Shown piece by piece: positions 1-8,653 of a stretch of 36,674 nucleotides of DNA. Source of the stretch: an uncultured Bacilli bacterium (GTDB lineage: Bacteria > Bacillota_I > Bacilli_A > RFN20 > CAG-449); contig CANRPC010000016.1 of NCBI GenBank assembly GCA_947632435.1, forward strand, positions 1 to 36,674, in the 5' to 3' direction. How positions within the stretch are numbered: position 1 is the stretch's first letter; every line of letters begins with the position of its first letter. The notes under the pieces were generated by a model. The model saw only the letters and a program-made list of their open reading frames with translations. It was not told where the DNA came from and made no database searches. A program made the translations under genes and the position numbers.

Positions 1-107
1 TATTTGAGGTTGTAAATTCATTGCTTAATGAAGTTTCAACTTTAAAAGAAAAAATAGAAAGCTTGGAAACAAGGTTAACTGCATTAGAAGGAGGAACTAA
101 TCAATGA
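1..107 (+). CDS. C-terminal end of a coiled-coil protein (5' partial), phage element
   Basis: An open frame read from base 3 gives 34 residues and ends in TGA at 105-107. It runs off the left edge, so only the C-terminus is seen. The peptide has a heptad-like pattern (LLNEVSTLKEKIESLETRLTA), typical of a short coiled coil. Its stop overlaps the start of the next gene in an ATGA arrangement, and the Shine-Dalgarno of that gene (GGAGGA, 90-95) lies inside this frame, so the two are probably translationally coupled. From context it belongs to the same phage virion module. The family cannot be named from so little sequence. Confidence 0.6.
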   Translation, partial: FEVVNSLLNEVSTLKEKIESLETRLTALEGGTNQ

Positions 108-1009
108 GTTCATGGTTTGACAAATATAAAGAGAAAATAGGCGGTTCAACAAATAATATCAATGAAAATACAAAAAATAATAATAATTCAAATAATACTA
201 ATAGCAATAGTTCAAATTCAAATAATTATTATCAAATGGCTCGCGATCAAGAATATTCAGCACTTTTGGATAAAGAAATCGAGCTTGAAACAGCCAAGCA
301 AAACGCTATAAAATATACTAACAATCAACTAGCTTCAAGAGGCTATGATTCACAAGGTTATGGATCAAGCATGAACAGCGGTATCTATAATCAATATATG
401 AATGCTTTAGGCTCTGCAAAAAGAGATTATCAATCTAATATGAATAATATTAATTATCAAGAACAACTAGATAATGATTCAAAAAACAATGAAAAATTTG
501 GATCTATTATTTCCATGATGGAACAAGGAGCAGGCAATCAAGACTTAGTAAATAAAATGTTAGAAGATTATCAACTAGGAACAATTGATGATAAGGGTAA
601 TTTCATTTTTGGTGAAAAGCCAGAAGGAATGAGTGATGATGTTTGGGCTCAAATTAAATATGCTTACAATATTCAACAGGATGCATTGCAAACGCAACAA
701 AATGCTACTAGTACATTTTATAAAAATAAAGATGATTTTATTAATACTGCTTCATTTACTAAAAAAGATGGTACATCAGGACTTATCTCTGAAAATTTTA
801 AATATGAAACAAAAGCATTATTAGAAAATTATGAAAATGGAACTTATGCTGATGGAACTGTAATTATGTTGCAAAACGGAAGTCACGAAATTGTTTATGT
901 AAAAGTTGATAACGGCGGTTTGAGACTTTCAAATCAACAAGAATATAATCAAGCAACAAATCAAGGAAATTCAGCTTACTTAATTTGGAAAGTAAATGTA
1001 AAAAAATAA
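104..1009 (+). CDS. Asn/Ser-rich phage-associated protein, unknown function (301 aa)
   Basis: I do not recognise a family. After about 15 residues there is a low-complexity Asn/Ser-rich linker (residues about 16-42), then a polar, probably helical stretch (about 44-160), then a mixed region with short beta-like segments at the C-terminus. There is no signal peptide, membrane segment or obvious catalytic motif. The start is supported by GGAGGA eight bases upstream and by ATGA overlap with the preceding frame. It lies 24 bases before the giant virion protein, in the same orientation and with its own AGGAGG site following, so the two look co-transcribed. A minor structural or internal virion role is inferred from context only. 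Confidence 0.7.
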   Translation: MSSWFDKYKEKIGGSTNNINENTKNNNNSNNTNSNSSNSNNYYQMARDQEYSALLDKEIELETAKQNAIKYTNNQLASRGYDSQGYGSSMNSGIYNQYMNALGSAKRDYQSNMNNINYQEQLDNDSKNNEKFGSIISMMEQGAGNQDLVNKMLEDYQLGTIDDKGNFIFGEKPEGMSDDVWAQIKYAYNIQQDALQTQQNATSTFYKNKDDFINTASFTKKDGTSGLISENFKYETKALLENYENGTYADGTVIMLQNGSHEIVYVKVDNGGLRLSNQQEYNQATNQGNSAYLIWKVNVKK

Positions 1010-1033
1010 AATAAAACAATTTAGGAGGTTAAT

Positions 1034-4000
1034 ATGGCGTATACACAAGAAGATTATTTAAAAGCACTTCAAAGAATGCGAAATAATTACCAAAATAATG
1101 GTAATGCTTTAATCGATACAAGAGATGATTCTACCTATGTTGGAGAAGAATTATCTTCTTTTGCTTACATGGATACGCCAACTCCTAAAATGGTTAATAA
1201 TGATTTAGAAGATTATAAAAAAAATAGAAATGGTTGGCAAAGAACTATGGATACGCTCGAAGAAGGGCGTAGCAATGTTGTAAAAGGAGCACTCAATTTT
1301 TTAGATTCTATTGGAGATTTTTTTATTGGTGCATTAGGAGAAGTTGGTTCATGGTTTGGAGGTGATTCTCAATGGGCGGAAGATGCCATACAATATGATT
1401 GGGTAAGTCAAGCAAATGAATCCATATCTATATTAAATCCGTTTGACATTTTATCAGGAGATGTTTTTTCCACAGATTATTGGAAAGAATACGGAGAAAT
1501 TTTTAAAAGTCCAAAAAAAGCACAAGAAAGAGAACAACAATTACATCAGGGATCATGGATTTCAAATACCAATGAAGGATTTCAAAAAGGATATCAAAAT
1601 GTTACTGAGGGAATTGGTGAATTACTTCCAAGCATTGCAGTTGCAGGATTAACAGGTGGGTCATCATTATGGGCTCAAGCTGCTGTTCAAGGTGGAATTG
1701 CAACTGTTAGAACCGCAGGACAATCTACAGAAACAGCTTTACAAGATGGTGCAGATTTACATGGAGCAATGAGATATGGATTAGCTAAAGGAGCTATATC
1801 TGGAGTGCTTACAAGTGCAACAATTGGAATCGGAGGTTCTGTACTATCAAAAAGTGGGCAAGGAGTAGTTTCTAAACTTTCTGGAAAAATTGGAGAAAAA
1901 ATAGGTGGATTATTTACTAATAGTTCTACTGCAGAAGTAGTAGCAACTAAAGTTACAGAAATATTTTTTAGAGCAGGAATAGATTCATCAAGTGCAGGTG
2001 CTCAAACACTAATAGATCCAGTGATAAAACAAATAACTTATGATAGTGAAGCAATTCAAAATGCCTATGGTTCAGATGAAGCAATTCAAAATACATTAGC
2101 TAATATGGGGAATGCAATGTTACAAGCTGGAATTACAAGTGCAATTGTGAGTTCAGGCAAAGAATTGACATCTAGAGCAAAAGCAGGTTCTTTTGAAAAA
2201 TATAAAGAGGATTTTTATTATAAAAAGCATTCAGCTGAAATAGCAGAAGATGCAACACGAGCTAACAAATATATAAAAGAATATGAAAAACTTTACAAAG
2301 AATATAAAAATAAAATTGGATTAGATAAAGGATATACTGTTAGTGAAGAAGAATTTATAAAGATTACAAATGATTATTCGAAAAAGATTTTAGCATTAGA
2401 AAATAAGTATAAAATTAATGATGTTTTAGAGCATGTTACAGATGGAAATACTTATGAAGGTACAATAAGTGAAAAACATGCAGATACTATTGGAAAAGCT
2501 AAAAATAATATTGAAAATTTAATTAATTCCAAAAAGAATCATGAAGTTGAAAAATCAATAGTGTTAGATTTCATGAAGAATAAAGGCTATAAATTCAATC
2601 AAGATTCTAATGGAAAATGGAGTGCATATAAAGAAACATCAACAACTAATTATGCAAATGAGCAAACAAATACTGAATTTTCTAATGGTACAATAAAAAT
2701 TAATTACAATGAAAAAAATGGAGCTGCAACATTAACAACTCCATATAATCCAAGCAGTCCAATTAACATTATTTCAAGCAATAATACTATATCTCTTTCA
2801 TTAAATGAACCTCATCAAATAGCAGCAATTATTGAAGCAATGCAACATGGCAATCAATCAAGATTACCAGATACTTTTATTTACGATGGAAAAAAGAGAG
2901 CAGTATCATTTGAAAATTTAAGAATAGCACAAAAAAATTTAGAAAACAAAGATAATGATTTATATGGCTTAAAAGATGGAGAATCTGCATTAAAATATTT
3001 AAATCATAACTATTCAGAAGATGAAATTCGATATTTAAATAATTCAAAATCAAAACTAATTTCTAATGATAATGAATTAAAGGAATATATTTATCAAGTT
3101 TACAATAATTATGATAAAGCAATTTGCCAAGCAATTATCGGCAGAATTGATAACAAAACATCAATAAGATTAAAAAATGATACAAAAACTGATTTTAATA
3201 ATTTTTCACTCGCTTATAATAAAGTATATTTAAAACACATAGAAAGAAAACATATTACAAATTCAAAAGAAAATATACCTGTAACATATAACGATTTATT
3301 AAAATATCCTTTTATTTTAAAAAATTATGATAAAGCATATATTGAAAATGGAAAATTAATAATCACAAAATGGATAGATGATAACTATCAAATTGCAGTT
3401 GAATTTTCTAAAAAAACTAAAAATTTAGTTTTAAATTCTATGTACAAAATAAAAAAAGAGAGGAATAAATCTCTCCCAACCTCTCATGATTCCAATGAAT
3501 CCCTACCAAGCTTTACGTCCGAAACGCCATCTGGGGTATCTTCTTCCTCTAAAAATATTATATTACAAAACGATGAGAAAAATACAACAAATATTGAAAA
3601 TAAATCTTTAAAAGCATACAATAAGATTAAGAAAAGAGAGCGTTTAGATGAGTTTAGAAGAATTCAAGAAGAAAGTTTGGGATTGCATGAAGAAGAGATA
3701 TCCGAATATCATGGCGGAAAACGAACGCTTGATGAAACTTTACGAAGACGACTTTCCAGAGCTTATGAGTTGGAATTGCACTCCAGAAGAAGCGGTCGGA
3801 ATTATACACAGCGGACTTTATTAAATCCTAAGACTAATACTAACGTACAAATACTTGAAAATGTTGATGGACAAGTATTCCATGACATTTTTGAAATAAA
3901 TAGAAAATATTTAAAAAATGGTGAATTAGTAGATTTACATGATAATTATGATGATTGTACTTGCTATTTAAGCGAAGATGGCTTAAGTGGTTTTGTTATT

Positions 4001-7000
4001 ACTAAAGAAGGAGACTTAGTTAGTGTTTTTAGTTTATCAAAAGAAGGTGGATTTTTAAAAACGATAGCTCCTATTGTTAAGGATAAAGCAAAAACACTAG
4101 ATTGCTATGCCTCACCACTTCAAGATTTACAAGTAATGTATTCCAAAATCTTCGGTTTTAAAACCGCTTCAATAATGGATTACAATATGGAATACGACCA
4201 TGATAACATTGCTAAAAATCATGATATGCCTCAAGTTGCATTTATGGTCAATACCGATAATAATGTTGAAACAAAACATTTTAATAAAGATCAATATGAT
4301 GAATCAAAAGCATATCAATTATCTTTTTTTGAAACAAATGATTTAAATATATCACCTAAAGGACATGATGTTCAATTGGTAAAAGATAGTGCTAATCTTC
4401 GAAAAGATAAAGTATATTCTATTATAAGTACAACAGGCATTTTAAAAAATACTTTAATTAACTTGAAAAGTATGTTACCTGATGGTGCAGAAATCAAATT
4501 AGTAGGAACAAAAAAGAACATCATTCAAAAAACTTTTGAAGAAATTAATTTATCAAAAGATATTACAACTGTAGTTGATAATTTAGTAAATACTATAATT
4601 AATTCTAAGGTTTATATAGATAAAGGAACAGAGGATGAAAAAGTATTTATCTTAAAAACATATGTTGATGATAGTTTAAAGAAAGATTTATTTAATTCTT
4701 TATATGATCTTATTGAGCATAATGGTTCAGAATCATATATTAAAAAATTATATGAAAATTATAAGTATATTGTTTCAAAATTAAATAAAGAAATAAAAGA
4801 ACAAAAAGCAAGAGGTCATTTTGCAAAAGTTTATACTAATTTAAAAAATAAATTACCAAAATATTTAAAGAAAGATTTAGAGATTACAAATGATAATGAA
4901 ATTTACCATCAATCTTCATTATTGTTAGATCCATTAATTTTATCTTCTAATAGCACGAATTCTTATTATGATGGTGGATTAAAACAAAAAATCTCTGATT
5001 TGCTTATAAAATATAAGCCTATTGAATTAGATGATAATGGTGAATTTAAAGAAGGCTTTTCTTTGTTTGATGAAAATATTAAAAATGAATATCAAGTTCT
5101 TTATGATATGCTTCCAGATTCAAAAGGAGAAAATTATTCATTAAATAGTGCTCAATTAAAGCAAGTTGTTAAACTTTTAAGAATGATATCATCTACTTCA
5201 AAATCTTCTATAGATACATTTAAGACAAAAATTGCACCATTTGCGATTGAAACAATTAATTCTATTAATAGTAATGGAAAAATGCCATTATTAAAAGGAT
5301 TAGAAGCACGCTGGGATGTTATTCGTGCGATGTTAGGTGATTCTTCTCTTTCTAATGAGATGACAAATCTATATCGACAAAAAAATGGAGAAGCAACATT
5401 AAAAGCAAGTTTAATTAAAGATAAAGTTTCTAAGTATATTAAAGATAATAAAATTACAAAAATTCTTCATAATAAAATTGATTTTTATGGAAATAAAATT
5501 CCTATTGGTTCTTTAGTAACAACATATGCTCAATTATTAACTCCTGCAGATTATGAACAAATAGATTTAGGTGGTTTATCCTATACAAATTATAAAGGAA
5601 AAAGAATTCAAGGATTACAAAACTTGACAAAAGGAAAAGCCGAAGAAATTAAGAATTATTTGGAGACAAATCTTCCAGAAGAAGCAAAAAAATATGCTAT
5701 TTTTATTAAAGATATTTTGAACAATGAATTAAAATCAGATTATGCAAATTTTTATAAAGAAAAATATGGAGTATCTGATGCTAATGTAATGGAAGATTAC
5801 ATGTTTTTATCAAGACAAATAGATAAATTATCAAGTGCAGAATCTTTATTAAGTGCTCCTAAACTTTTTGGCAATGAAAAAACAAGAGTTCGCAAATCAA
5901 GTGAAGCAATTAAAATAGTTGATTTAACTGATTCTTTAGAAAAATATGTCGATAATTTATATAACCAAATATATGTTATGCCTTTGTATAGAGATATTTT
6001 GCAAGTTTTGAATACAAAGATTTATCTAAATGGAAATAGAACAAATGTTATTTCTGCATTTAAAGATAAATACGGGGACAAAGGATTTGAAATATTAAAA
6101 AATACAATGGATGGTATAGCAGGTATACCAAGAAAAAATAATGCTTTTATTAGATTATTTAATGGATGGTATAAATCAACATTAGGAGCTAAATGGACAA
6201 CTATAATTAAACAAAACTTTTCTAAATTTATAAGCAATTTTACATTATCTAAAATTACACGTGCAGAAATAAAGTTAATGTTTGGATCTAAAGAATTTAA
6301 ATCTATATTAAATCAATTTGAAGAGTCAATAGGGGAATATATTACTAGAGAAAAAAGCACAAGAACAATTAAATATGAAAGTAATAATAATTTCATAAAT
6401 AAATTAGATAAATTTACTGATACATTTATGATTGGTATTTCCAAAATGGATAAAGCCACGATTAGAACAGGATTGTCTGCTTCTATTCTTTCTGCTTTTG
6501 ATAATGGGTTAGATTCAGCAGATGAAGATTTTTCCCAAGTTGTAATTGATAATTTTACTGAATTTGTTTTAACACAAATTAATAATGATGTATTAGGAAG
6601 AAGTGAATTAGGCGATACGAATATCGGACAAATATTTGTGTTTCAAGGTCCTGCAAGAGTTGCTTTAGCGACAATTAACAACAAAATTAGATTATGGCAT
6701 AAATATCATAATGTTTCTCAAAAAGAAATTGATGGTGCTATATCAAAAGCTACTGAAGAAGAAAAAGAAGCAGAAACTAAATACCTAAATGCAGAACAAG
6801 AACTTGAAAAAGCAATCGAATCCTTTGAAAATGAAAAAGAAAAAATCAAAAAAAATTCCTCACTTTCTGATGATAAAAAGAAAATATTAATTGAAGAAGC
6901 TCAAAAAGATGTTAAAGAAAAACAAGAAAAATTTTATGAATCTTCTGATAATTTACACATGAAAAAAGCTTCTACAAACAAAGCAAGAAATGATAAAAGA

Positions 7001-8167
7001 AATTTTTATAGATATCAAAATATGGGTGGCAAAAAAACTTTATTTTCTATTTTATCTGGATTGCTTGTAATGGGTGTTGGATTAACTGTAGTTAATGAAT
7101 TAGATCAACGTATTAAAGGAAAAAAGAAATGGGATGAATTTGATTTAGATAATGCTTTAAAACAAACTATTTACAATTCTTCTTTATCTTGGATTCCAAT
7201 TGTTAATACTGTTTCAAATTCAGTATTAAATGGATATGATGTTTCTTTGCCAAGTGCAACAATGGTTAATGATCTTACTGATATGCTTTCTAGTATTTAT
7301 GAATTATGCAAAGGTGATTTTAGTGATTCGAACATAAAAACAATTATTAGAAATATGATTAATGGTATTAGCACTGTAAGTGGTATTCCGTTTAAAACTA
7401 TCTATGATTACATTGTCGGTGCAATTACACAATTTGATCCTGTGACAGCTTTAAAAATTAAAAATATTTTTTACACACTTAATTCTGCAACTGCTACGAA
7501 AGCATACAATGAATACGTTTCTGAGAATTGGGAAAGTCAAGCAAAGGCACAATTGCTTTATAATTCAAAATATTTTAAAAGTGGTGTTATTGATGAAAAT
7601 ATCGCAAATGAAATTTATGTATTATCAAAGTATGGATATAATGTAATCCCAAAAAATACTTTAACTTCTTATGATGATGTTGATGGCACTAGAATAAATT
7701 TAACAAAAAAACAAATTGAAGAATTTTCTTTAACTTATAAAGAATCTTTAAATGAAGTTAATAATTTGCTTAAAATAAGTGATTATTCATCAAGCAATTA
7801 TGAAGTACAATCTAAGTTAATCAAAAAGCTTTATGATTCTTATTATGATTATGCAAAAGCAAAAATTACAGGTATAAGTCCAAGTAATAAGATTGCAAAT
7901 ATTTTATTACTTACTAATGGTAAACTTGGATTATCAAAATTTATAATTGGAATTAATGCCTTATCTGATATTACAGCTACAAAAAATGTTTCAAGAAAAG
8001 AATTAGTTTTAGCACAGATAAATAAAATGTCCAATTTTACAAAAGCTGAAAAATTACTTTTAGTATATTTTCTTGGTTTTTCTATAAGTGATAAAAATAA
8101 ACAAACATTAGCATCTTATCTTTCTAATTTAGGTGGTTCTTATAAGGAAATATTTAATGCCATATAA
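1034..8167 (+). CDS. Giant phage polyvalent virion/ejection-type protein with PBECR-like nuclease domain (2,377 aa)
   Basis: This is a very large multidomain protein of the phage polyvalent type, thought to travel in the virion and enter the host with the DNA. Seen in order: Gly/Ala-rich hydrophobic segments (residues about 87-109, 195-226, 249-273); a PBECR-like domain at about 715-850 with LKHIERKH (H735, H740) followed by a Ser/Thr-rich tail; an acetyltransferase-like module at about 945-1070 ending HDMPQVAFMVN; long helical regions resembling large polyvalent-associated domains; a charged coiled coil at about 1897-1980; and a membrane segment at about 2003-2022. The start follows AGGAGG (1023-1028). 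G+C rises sharply between the two enzyme-like modules, suggesting domain exchange. Domain names come from recognition of family motifs and the ejection role is inference. Confidence 0.75.
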   Translation: MAYTQEDYLKALQRMRNNYQNNGNALIDTRDDSTYVGEELSSFAYMDTPTPKMVNNDLEDYKKNRNGWQRTMDTLEEGRSNVVKGALNFLDSIGDFFIGALGEVGSWFGGDSQWAEDAIQYDWVSQANESISILNPFDILSGDVFSTDYWKEYGEIFKSPKKAQEREQQLHQGSWISNTNEGFQKGYQNVTEGIGELLPSIAVAGLTGGSSLWAQAAVQGGIATVRTAGQSTETALQDGADLHGAMRYGLAKGAISGVLTSATIGIGGSVLSKSGQGVVSKLSGKIGEKIGGLFTNSSTAEVVATKVTEIFFRAGIDSSSAGAQTLIDPVIKQITYDSEAIQNAYGSDEAIQNTLANMGNAMLQAGITSAIVSSGKELTSRAKAGSFEKYKEDFYYKKHSAEIAEDATRANKYIKEYEKLYKEYKNKIGLDKGYTVSEEEFIKITNDYSKKILALENKYKINDVLEHVTDGNTYEGTISEKHADTIGKAKNNIENLINSKKNHEVEKSIVLDFMKNKGYKFNQDSNGKWSAYKETSTTNYANEQTNTEFSNGTIKINYNEKNGAATLTTPYNPSSPINIISSNNTISLSLNEPHQIAAIIEAMQHGNQSRLPDTFIYDGKKRAVSFENLRIAQKNLENKDNDLYGLKDGESALKYLNHNYSEDEIRYLNNSKSKLISNDNELKEYIYQVYNNYDKAICQAIIGRIDNKTSIRLKNDTKTDFNNFSLAYNKVYLKHIERKHITNSKENIPVTYNDLLKYPFILKNYDKAYIENGKLIITKWIDDNYQIAVEFSKKTKNLVLNSMYKIKKERNKSLPTSHDSNESLPSFTSETPSGVSSSSKNIILQNDEKNTTNIENKSLKAYNKIKKRERLDEFRRIQEESLGLHEEEISEYHGGKRTLDETLRRRLSRAYELELHSRRSGRNYTQRTLLNPKTNTNVQILENVDGQVFHDIFEINRKYLKNGELVDLHDNYDDCTCYLSEDGLSGFVITKEGDLVSVFSLSKEGGFLKTIAPIVKDKAKTLDCYASPLQDLQVMYSKIFGFKTASIMDYNMEYDHDNIAKNHDMPQVAFMVNTDNNVETKHFNKDQYDESKAYQLSFFETNDLNISPKGHDVQLVKDSANLRKDKVYSIISTTGILKNTLINLKSMLPDGAEIKLVGTKKNIIQKTFEEINLSKDITTVVDNLVNTIINSKVYIDKGTEDEKVFILKTYVDDSLKKDLFNSLYDLIEHNGSESYIKKLYENYKYIVSKLNKEIKEQKARGHFAKVYTNLKNKLPKYLKKDLEITNDNEIYHQSSLLLDPLILSSNSTNSYYDGGLKQKISDLLIKYKPIELDDNGEFKEGFSLFDENIKNEYQVLYDMLPDSKGENYSLNSAQLKQVVKLLRMISSTSKSSIDTFKTKIAPFAIETINSINSNGKMPLLKGLEARWDVIRAMLGDSSLSNEMTNLYRQKNGEATLKASLIKDKVSKYIKDNKITKILHNKIDFYGNKIPIGSLVTTYAQLLTPADYEQIDLGGLSYTNYKGKRIQGLQNLTKGKAEEIKNYLETNLPEEAKKYAIFIKDILNNELKSDYANFYKEKYGVSDANVMEDYMFLSRQIDKLSSAESLLSAPKLFGNEKTRVRKSSEAIKIVDLTDSLEKYVDNLYNQIYVMPLYRDILQVLNTKIYLNGNRTNVISAFKDKYGDKGFEILKNTMDGIAGIPRKNNAFIRLFNGWYKSTLGAKWTTIIKQNFSKFISNFTLSKITRAEIKLMFGSKEFKSILNQFEESIGEYITREKSTRTIKYESNNNFINKLDKFTDTFMIGISKMDKATIRTGLSASILSAFDNGLDSADEDFSQVVIDNFTEFVLTQINNDVLGRSELGDTNIGQIFVFQGPARVALATINNKIRLWHKYHNVSQKEIDGAISKATEEEKEAETKYLNAEQELEKAIESFENEKEKIKKNSSLSDDKKKILIEEAQKDVKEKQEKFYESSDNLHMKKASTNKARNDKRNFYRYQNMGGKKTLFSILSGLLVMGVGLTVVNELDQRIKGKKKWDEFDLDNALKQTIYNSSLSWIPIVNTVSNSVLNGYDVSLPSATMVNDLTDMLSSIYELCKGDFSDSNIKTIIRNMINGISTVSGIPFKTIYDYIVGAITQFDPVTALKIKNIFYTLNSATATKAYNEYVSENWESQAKAQLLYNSKYFKSGVIDENIANEIYVLSKYGYNVIPKNTLTSYDDVDGTRINLTKKQIEEFSLTYKESLNEVNNLLKISDYSSSNYEVQSKLIKKLYDSYYDYAKAKITGISPSNKIANILLLTNGKLGLSKFIIGINALSDITATKNVSRKELVLAQINKMSNFTKAEKLLLVYFLGFSISDKNKQTLASYLSNLGGSYKEIFNAI

Positions 8168-8275
8168 ATGTAAGGGAAAAATTTTACAATTTATGCAAAT
8201 CAGTGTAATTTAAAGCAAATTAAATACTCTAAAAACCAAGTAAATACACGTTTTTACATAATTTGCGAGTGTCAC

Positions 8276-8298
8276 TTTAATTCCGATAGACGGCACCA
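8276..8298 (+). other. Probable phage attachment site: 3' end of a tRNA-Leu-like gene
   Basis: The 23 bases read as a T-loop (TTTAATT, near the usual TTCRANT), a T-stem 3' strand CCGAT, an acceptor 3' strand AGACGGC, discriminator A and CCA. The acceptor end resembles tRNA-Leu genes. The five bases before the loop (GTCAC) do not pair with CCGAT, so this is a fragment and not a working tRNA. A tRNA 3' end with its terminator, sitting where the phage genes stop, is the expected footprint of an integrase that uses a tRNA gene. The intact tRNA and integrase should lie to the left, outside the window. An old tRNA pseudogene is the alternative. Confidence 0.5.
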
Positions 8299-8310
8299 TT
8301 TGATTTAAAT

Positions 8311-8335
8311 ATGCCAATAAAATGGCATTTTTTTT
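8311..8335 (+). terminator. Rho-independent terminator after the tRNA-Leu fragment
   Basis: ATGCCA (8311-8316) pairs with TGGCAT (8323-8328) around a six-base A-rich loop, followed by seven T residues. It lies 13 bases beyond the CCA of the tRNA fragment, so it was probably the original tRNA terminator. It now also closes the phage late transcript. Confidence 0.7.
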
Positions 8336-8510
8336 ATACTTTTTTTAGGTTTTGTGATTTTTAATTATTTTTGATACAAGTATTTTTTATTTTTATTTTA
8401 TTTAACAAATAATTTCGTTTAAAACGATTATTATTACCTCTTGTTTTTTCATTAGATTTTGTAAAAAAACAATTATCTTCATTAAAAGTTGAGATATATG
8501 AAAAGAAAGA

Positions 8511-8544
8511 AAAAAAGTTTTAAAGACTAAAAAATCTTTAAAAC
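8511..8544 (-). terminator. Rho-independent terminator for ligD
   Basis: A perfect 10-bp inverted repeat, GTTTTAAAGA (8517-8526) and TCTTTAAAAC (8535-8544), with an eight-base loop. Read on the minus strand it is followed by a run of six T residues (A run at 8511-8516). It lies about 110 bases past the ligD stop and points the right way to end that transcript. Confidence 0.75.
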
Positions 8545-8653
8545 AAATATAATAAATAAATTTTTTTGTTGCATATTAATTTAAATAAATATATCCTTTT
8601 TCAGAATAAATAGCAAACTTATTAATATAGAGAAAATAATACAATATTAAAAT

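Larger units (their letters stand above)
8168..8653. other. 486-base intergenic region at the phage/chromosome boundary
   Basis: This gap between the giant phage gene and ligD holds the tRNA-Leu-like fragment, its terminator and, further right, the ligD terminator on the other strand. The stretch 8336-8510 is AT-rich with no coding frame, promoter or repeat that I can support. Confidence 0.6.

Noticed and set aside
8240-8298. Whole tRNA gene at the phage boundary
   Set aside because: Only the T-loop to CCA portion is present. No D-arm, anticodon arm or matching 5' acceptor strand can be built from the bases to the left.
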